Notes under the pieces: model-generated | Seen by the model: the letters and a program-made list of their open reading frames with translations, nothing else | Told to the model about the DNA's origin: nothing | Database searches by the model: none | In this document: one piece after another, positions 30,666 to 34,731 of the stretch | How the letters are laid out: every line of letters begins with the position of its first letter | Position numbering within the stretch: position 1 is the stretch's first letter | Translations under genes and position numbers: made by a program | Origin: Thermodesulfobacteriota bacterium | Lineage (GTDB): Bacteria; Desulfobacterota; DSM-4660; Desulfatiglandales; Desulfatiglandaceae | Direction: 5' to 3' | DNA: 34,731 nucleotides | Assembly: GCA_028278625.1 (NCBI GenBank) | Contig: JANQDY010000143.1 | Location: forward strand, 1-34,731

Positions 30666-32690
30666 TTGTCATTTTCCCTGGGAGTAGACACAGGCGGCAC
30701 ATACACCGACGCAGCCTTGCTGGATCAGAAGAGCGGCAGGGTTGTCTCTCTTACCAAAGCACTGACCACTTATGAGGATCTTTCAAAGGGTGTGGGTCAG
30801 GCCCTAAAAGGGATCTTTGATGGAAGCCATGCACCCCACCCATCCCGTGTGACACTGGTGGGCCTTTCCACTACCCTGGCCACCAACGCCATTTTGGAGG
30901 GCGTGGGCGGCCGTGCCAGCCTTTTCTTGATCGGATACGACCCCCATATCCTCTCTTCTTTCGACCTTGTAAAGGACCTTGCCGCAACAGACATTGTGCA
31001 CATTTCGGGAGGCCACGACCACCGGGGCGATGAAGCGGTTTCCCTGGACGAAGCAGCCATCCGGGATGCTGCCAGGCGCCGGTTCGGCTATGTCGATGCC
31101 ATAGGGGTCTCCTCCTATTTCTCCGTGAAAAATCCGGTCCATGAGTTGAGAGCCAAACGGATCATTCAAGAAGAAACAGGCCTGGCCGTGGCCTGCGGCC
31201 ATGAATTAACCGGCAGATTGAATTCAGTCAGACGGGCCGCCACCGTGGCATTAAACGCCCGCCTGGTGCCAATGATCGGAGACCTGATCGCTAAAGTAGA
31301 ATGCGCACTTGAAGAACTGGGGATCCCGGGAAACCTGATGGTTGTTCGGGGGGACGGCTCGCTGGTAACGGCCCAGTGGGCCGGAAGACGTCCCATCGAG
31401 ACCGTCCTGTCAGGACCGGCCGCCAGTATCGTTGGTGCCTGGCATTTGGCCGAACAGGGGCCAAAGCGCATGTGGGTGGTTGATATGGGCGGAACCAGCA
31501 CGGATGTGGCCCATATGGAGGACGGCCTGCCCAAGCTAAATCTTGAAGGGGCCACGGTGGGTCGTTGGCGAACCATGGTGACGGCGGTGGACGTAAAGAC
31601 CAGAGGGCTTGGCGGGGACAGCTCCGTCATTTACACGCCGGAGAGACATCTGAAAATCGGGCCCCGCCGGGCGATTCCCCTATGCCGCCTGGCCTCCAGC
31701 CACCCCCGGATATTGAAAACACTGGAAGAACAGGCCGGGCAGCGGAGACCGTCCAACAAACACGGCACATTCCTGGTGGCCCTTGGCCCCCTTGACCGAT
31801 ACGCGGCCCAATGGGAAGCAAGTCTCATGGAGCGGCTGGGCCAGGGACCGTTATCTCTGTCCCAATGGGAGGCCGGCCACCGTCGGGCCAACGGTATCGC
31901 CCCAAAACTGGATGGGCTCATCAACCGACGCCTCGTGGGGTTTGCGGGCTTCACCCCCACCGACGCGCTGCATGCGGCGGGGTTGTTGCGCATTTGGGAC
32001 AACGAGGCTTCCCGTATGGGGGCAACGCTGCTGGCACGGGTTGCCGGCTGGGACCCGGACCGTCTGGTTCGGTGGGCGATTGAAGAAGTGGGCCGTTTGA
32101 TTGGATTGGAGATTGTCGGCAAGGCGCTCTCCGATGAAGGGGTTGCGCCGGATTGGGAGAAGGAGCCCATGGGCACCAGACTGTTGGACAAAGCCCTTGG
32201 CAAGGAGCCGGGAAAAGCTCTTTCATGCCGCCTCTTACTGCAAGATGCCGTGGCCGGGATCGGTGCGCCCACCCATGCGTACCTGCCTCAGGCGGTTGAA
32301 ATGCTGGGGGGGAAGATGGTCCCGGTACCCCACGCCGAGGTCGCCAATGCGGTGGGCGCTGTTGCGGGTGGGGTGGTCATCAGACGCAAGGTGGAGATCA
32401 GACCCCACCAGGAGAAGCCCAAGGTTGTTCTCCATTTACCCGAAGAAAAGCGCGTTGAACGCAACATGGAAATAGGAATCGCCGAGATCAGGCGATTCAT
32501 GGAGACTTGGCTGACCCATGCCTGCCGGGAGGCAGGAGGCGGGAAACCGGAAATAAGGGTGAAGCGGGTAGACCTTGACACGCCTTTATCCCCAGGCAGC
32601 AATGAGCGCATGCTCATCGCCAGTGAGTTCTATTTCACCGCGGTTGGACGGCCAAAAAGAAGCGATGATGCGTGCCAATCTCGCGGGTAA
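30666..32690 (+). CDS. Hydantoinase/oxoprolinase-family (HyuA-type) ASKHA protein
   Basis: 674 residues with a TTG start: GGCGGAG lies 8 bases before it, and the protein opens directly with the strand FSLGVDTGGTYTDAAL. Two ASKHA phosphate loops are visible: GVDTGGTYTD (6-15) and VVDMGGTSTDV. VGLSTTLATNAILEG and VLSGPAASIVGAW are HyuA signatures. Family members hydrolyse hydantoins or 5-oxoproline, or act in acetophenone/acetone carboxylase with a HyuB partner; no hyuB-like gene is adjacent. Position 23 bases after a corrinoid methyltransferase fusion raises the possibility that it is an ATP-dependent partner, perhaps reactivating Co(II)-corrinoid, although known activators (RamA, DUF4445) also carry Fe-S domains that I do not see here. 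Reaction uncertain. Confidence 0.85.
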   Translation: MSFSLGVDTGGTYTDAALLDQKSGRVVSLTKALTTYEDLSKGVGQALKGIFDGSHAPHPSRVTLVGLSTTLATNAILEGVGGRASLFLIGYDPHILSSFDLVKDLAATDIVHISGGHDHRGDEAVSLDEAAIRDAARRRFGYVDAIGVSSYFSVKNPVHELRAKRIIQEETGLAVACGHELTGRLNSVRRAATVALNARLVPMIGDLIAKVECALEELGIPGNLMVVRGDGSLVTAQWAGRRPIETVLSGPAASIVGAWHLAEQGPKRMWVVDMGGTSTDVAHMEDGLPKLNLEGATVGRWRTMVTAVDVKTRGLGGDSSVIYTPERHLKIGPRRAIPLCRLASSHPRILKTLEEQAGQRRPSNKHGTFLVALGPLDRYAAQWEASLMERLGQGPLSLSQWEAGHRRANGIAPKLDGLINRRLVGFAGFTPTDALHAAGLLRIWDNEASRMGATLLARVAGWDPDRLVRWAIEEVGRLIGLEIVGKALSDEGVAPDWEKEPMGTRLLDKALGKEPGKALSCRLLLQDAVAGIGAPTHAYLPQAVEMLGGKMVPVPHAEVANAVGAVAGGVVIRRKVEIRPHQEKPKVVLHLPEEKRVERNMEIGIAEIRRFMETWLTHACREAGGGKPEIRVKRVDLDTPLSPGSNERMLIASEFYFTAVGRPKRSDDACQSRG

Positions 32691-32709
32691 CCCCCAAAAC
32701 GCATAATCA

Positions 32710-32739
32710 TTGACAACCTGGATCTGATTTTTGTATCAA
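32710..32739 (+). promoter_or_regulatory. Sigma-70-like promoter of the TetR gene
   Basis: TTGACA at 32710-32715, 18 bases, TATCAA at 32734-32739, 42 bases before the TetR start at 32782. The -35 box is a perfect consensus; the -10 matches 4 of 6. Confidence 0.6.
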
Positions 32740-32781
32740 TCTAGCTGAAAATTCATGTTTTTCTTGTTATGAGTGGAGAAA

Positions 32782-33360
32782 ATGATGCGAAAAGGAGCAA
32801 AAAGAGAAGAGATTTTTAAAAGTGCCATGCGGCTGTTCGTGGAAAAAGGCTTTGAAAAGACCACCATTCGGGACATCGCCAGGGAGGCGGGTATCAACAG
32901 TTCCTCAATCTATTATTACTTTAAGGACAAAGAGGCGGTTTTATACGAAATCCTCATCGATATCATGGATGAGAGTCTCGAAAAGCTACGTGAGATTGAA
33001 AAGAGTGAGATGAGCCTGAAGGACAAAATTCATGCGATCATAAAGCTGCATACCAAAATATACGGTACGGATCCGGTTCGAATGGAATTGATCGTTCATA
33101 ATCAAAAGTCCATTAGCCCGGAGCATTGGGATGAATTGAGGTCCAAGCAAAAGGAATACGTGGCGATTGTTGCAAAAACCCTTTCGGAAATGAGAAACAA
33201 GGGCCAAATCAGAGATTTGAATACCATGGCGTGCACCTTCGCGCTTTTTGGAATGATCCAGATGTCGTACAGTTGGTACAATCCCGATGGCAAAGTAAAA
33301 CCCTCCGAACTGTCAGACCTGTTCATGAAAATCTTCACCAAAGGTATTTTTCTTGATTGA
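32782..33360 (+). CDS. TetR/AcrR-family regulator
   Basis: 192 residues. N-terminal helix-turn-helix: EEIFKSAMRLFVEKGFEKTTIRDIAREAGINSSSIYYYFKDKEAVLYEI is a textbook TetR domain (the recognition helix starts near INSSSIYYYF). The remainder is an all-helical ligand domain resembling FadR/AcrR-like TetR_C groups. ATGs at 32782 and 32785 are both possible (GGAG at 32775-32778 gives better spacing to 32785); a GTG at 32773 also exists. It lies between the HyuA-type gene and the alpha/beta hydrolase, all on one strand, and may regulate either. Ligand unknown. Confidence 0.92.
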   Translation: MMRKGAKREEIFKSAMRLFVEKGFEKTTIRDIAREAGINSSSIYYYFKDKEAVLYEILIDIMDESLEKLREIEKSEMSLKDKIHAIIKLHTKIYGTDPVRMELIVHNQKSISPEHWDELRSKQKEYVAIVAKTLSEMRNKGQIRDLNTMACTFALFGMIQMSYSWYNPDGKVKPSELSDLFMKIFTKGIFLD

Positions 33361-33477
33361 TCTCCTATAAAACGCCCAAGTGAAAAAGCCCTTTTCCGCC
33401 CTAAAACCCCAGCTCCATTCAAAGAAGTCTCCTTAAAGAACTTGTAAAAAAGCACGGGCAATATTAAGAAGGGGTTC

Positions 33478-33517
33478 GGCATCCGTTTCATTCAAGAAAA
33501 AGGGGAATTTGGATGCC
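33478..33517. other. Long-spaced inverted repeat in the TetR-hydrolase gap
   Basis: GGCATCC (33478-33484) and GGATGCC (33511-33517) form perfect 7-bp arms with a 26-base spacer in the 216-base gap. It ends 59 bases before the hydrolase ATG and could be an operator for the TetR protein or a weak structure in the leader. No other gene is seen in the gap. Confidence 0.3.
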
Positions 33518-33576
33518 CAATATGAAATAACCATTTGATCCCACAAAAGCGCAAAAGGGCGAGAGGGGACGATCCA

Positions 33577-34404
33577 ATGCCATACCTGAATGTTAACGGC
33601 ACAAACTGCTACTATGAAATCCACGGTGAGGGAGAGACCGTCCTACTCCTGCATCACGGATTCGGCTGCACCCGTATCTGGAAGGAGATCTATCCCGAGC
33701 TGGTGGATGAGGGATACCGGGTGGTCATGTATGACCGTCGCGGTTACGGCCGTTCCGAGGAAGGCCCGGATTTTGACAGGTTCTATGTGAGCCCGGGGTT
33801 TCGTGCCGAGGGCATCAAGGAACTGGAAACGCTACGAAAGATGCTGGATCTGGAATCGTTTCATTTGGTTGGACAGTGTGAAGGGGGTGTGGTGGCCGTT
33901 GATTATACCACCCGATACCCGAAGCATGTTCATTCCGTTTCCATTTCCAGCACCCAGTGTTACAATCCCACCCCCATGCCCCAATGGAACCGGAAGATGT
34001 TTCCCAAACCTTACCGGGAATTGGCTCCCGAACTTCGGGAGAAACTTGCCTCCTGGCACGGCAAGGAGCGTGCCCCCGCGTTTTTCGAGATGTTCCGCGA
34101 TCGCGGAGGGTCCTACGGCACAGGCGTTTTTGACCTGAGGCCCATCCTTCCGGCTGTTACCTGCCCTGTTTTGGTGCTCTACCCGGACCGGAGCGCCCTC
34201 TTTGATGTGGAACAAGGGGTGGCCCTCTACCGCCACCTGCCCAACAGCGAGCTGGCCGTGCTGCCCAAATGCGGCCATAACACCTATGAAAACCAGCCGC
34301 GCGAATATGTGCGGAACATCCTTTCCTTTTTTGAACGGCAGAAAAAATACGTCCCCCCGGAATACTTTAACGCCACCTGTGTGGCGTCACGTGGCAATGA
34401 ATGA
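33577..34404 (+). CDS. Alpha/beta hydrolase with Cys at the nucleophile position
   Basis: 275 residues of the alpha/beta hydrolase fold. The oxyanion region is LLLHHGFGCTRIW, followed by MYDRRGYGRSEEG. The nucleophile elbow is LVGQCEGGVVAVDY with C101 where GxSxG carries Ser. The acid is likely the Asp of LYPDRSALFD and the catalytic His is in PKCGHNTYENQP. Dienelactone hydrolase is a known Cys-nucleophile member; otherwise the change reduces esterase activity, so this may be a lactonase, a thioester-type enzyme or a degenerate binder. The ATG at 33577 follows GAGAGGGG; the frame extends to 33535 without a site. Substrate unknown. Confidence 0.87.
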   Translation: MPYLNVNGTNCYYEIHGEGETVLLLHHGFGCTRIWKEIYPELVDEGYRVVMYDRRGYGRSEEGPDFDRFYVSPGFRAEGIKELETLRKMLDLESFHLVGQCEGGVVAVDYTTRYPKHVHSVSISSTQCYNPTPMPQWNRKMFPKPYRELAPELREKLASWHGKERAPAFFEMFRDRGGSYGTGVFDLRPILPAVTCPVLVLYPDRSALFDVEQGVALYRHLPNSELAVLPKCGHNTYENQPREYVRNILSFFERQKKYVPPEYFNATCVASRGNE

Positions 34405-34731
34405 TCCGGCCACATTCCGTGCCCGCCGCTTCATCCCTTGACGGGCAGTTTGTCAGGAGAATGACGCAGGCATTCTTGGTAACCGTTTCTTCTTTCCGAT
34501 CTGTGCCCCCCATACCTTATGTCATTTCATTTACGCCTATAGCGTCAAAATATTCTCCAGCGGCAGTCATAATTTGTCCTAATCATCGCAATTACAGGCC
34601 TATATCCCTTTGGTGCGCTATTTGCATCTAGAGCATCGGGGTGAATCGTGTCCTGTTTCCAGGTAAGGGGCATCGGGAGGATCTGGGCCTGGCGCGTTGC
34701 GTACCGCATCCACTTCTGAACTGGAGATTTG
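34405..34731. other. Right-edge stretch without a supported gene
   Basis: These 327 bases after the hydrolase show no ORF with a convincing start, ribosome binding site or motif. A 37-codon open frame on the minus strand runs in from the right edge and stops at 34618-34620; it could be the C-terminal end of a gene continuing outside the window, with two CxxC-like Cys near its end, but it is too short to identify. Confidence 0.3.

Noticed and set aside
32684..32696. Third copy of the GCGGG hairpin repeat at the end of the HyuA-type gene
   Set aside because: Only TCGCGGGTAACCC resembles the repeat; the second arm and TTAGA tail are missing, and most of it is coding.
1..34731. CRISPR arrays, tRNA, rRNA, insertion sequences, phage genes
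   Set aside because: Scanned by eye; no regularly spaced repeats, no cloverleaf-like sequence with CCA, no transposase or integrase motif was seen.

Overview
The window looks like the chromosome of an anaerobic Desulfobacterota (deltaproteobacterial) bacterium, probably a Desulfobacterales-type sulfate reducer or syntroph. This is inferred from gene content, not from a marker gene. The pointers are a tungsten-type aldehyde:ferredoxin oxidoreductase, an ADP-forming acyl-CoA synthetase, corrinoid methyltransferase fusions with a DUF1638 partner, a sensor kinase with a cysteine-rich PAS domain, an IPTL-CTERM protein, and an in-frame UGA that reads well as selenocysteine. No rRNA, tRNA, CRISPR array, insertion sequence, integrase or phage gene was seen. 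Coding density is high and the genes fall into short operons.

Layout. 0.2-1.4 kb: MFS permease. 1.4-7.7 kb: a divergon. On the minus strand an HxlR-type regulator, a FIST sensor protein and a class III nucleotide cyclase run as one operon. On the plus strand a DsbA/FrnE-like oxidoreductase whose first active-site Cys is encoded by UGA is followed by a KefG-like flavoprotein and a KefC-like K+/H+ antiporter. Two abutting palindromes sit between the arms. The content suggests sensing and defence against electrophiles, quinones or thiol stress. A broken flavodoxin-fold gene start follows the antiporter. 7.8-11.7 kb: a Tat-exported two-subunit molybdenum hydroxylase (IorAB type), an AhpD/CMD protein and a HAD hydrolase. 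11.8-14.9 kb: a MarR regulator divergent from a Lon protease, in visibly more A+T-rich DNA. 14.9-19.5 kb: a flavoredoxin-like protein and a tungsten AOR, convergent with an ADP-forming acyl-CoA synthetase; together they could take an aldehyde to an acid and equilibrate acid, acyl-CoA and ATP.

19.5-26 kb: surface and signalling genes. These are a lipoprotein with the two-lobed DTGS...DTGT layout of pepsin-like aspartic proteases, a hybrid histidine kinase, a large phosphatase-TPR-sulfotransferase fusion, and an exported IPTL-CTERM protein overlapping the fusion gene. 26-32.7 kb: two divergent CmuA-like proteins (UroD-type methyltransferase domain fused to a corrinoid domain), a DUF1638 protein, and a HyuA-type ASKHA protein with a TTG start that might serve the corrinoid system. 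32.7-34.4 kb: a TetR regulator and an alpha/beta hydrolase with Cys in place of the nucleophile Ser. The last 330 bases hold no gene I can support.

Most notable: (1) the UGA-containing FrnE-like gene with a well-formed SECIS-like hairpin, which a standard gene caller truncates; (2) the HxlR-FIST-cyclase / FrnE-KefG-KefC divergon; (3) the bacterial pepsin-like lipoprotein; (4) the phosphatase-TPR-sulfotransferase fusion paired with an IPTL-CTERM protein; (5) the paired methyltransferase-corrinoid fusions. All functional statements come from reading motifs; no database search was run.
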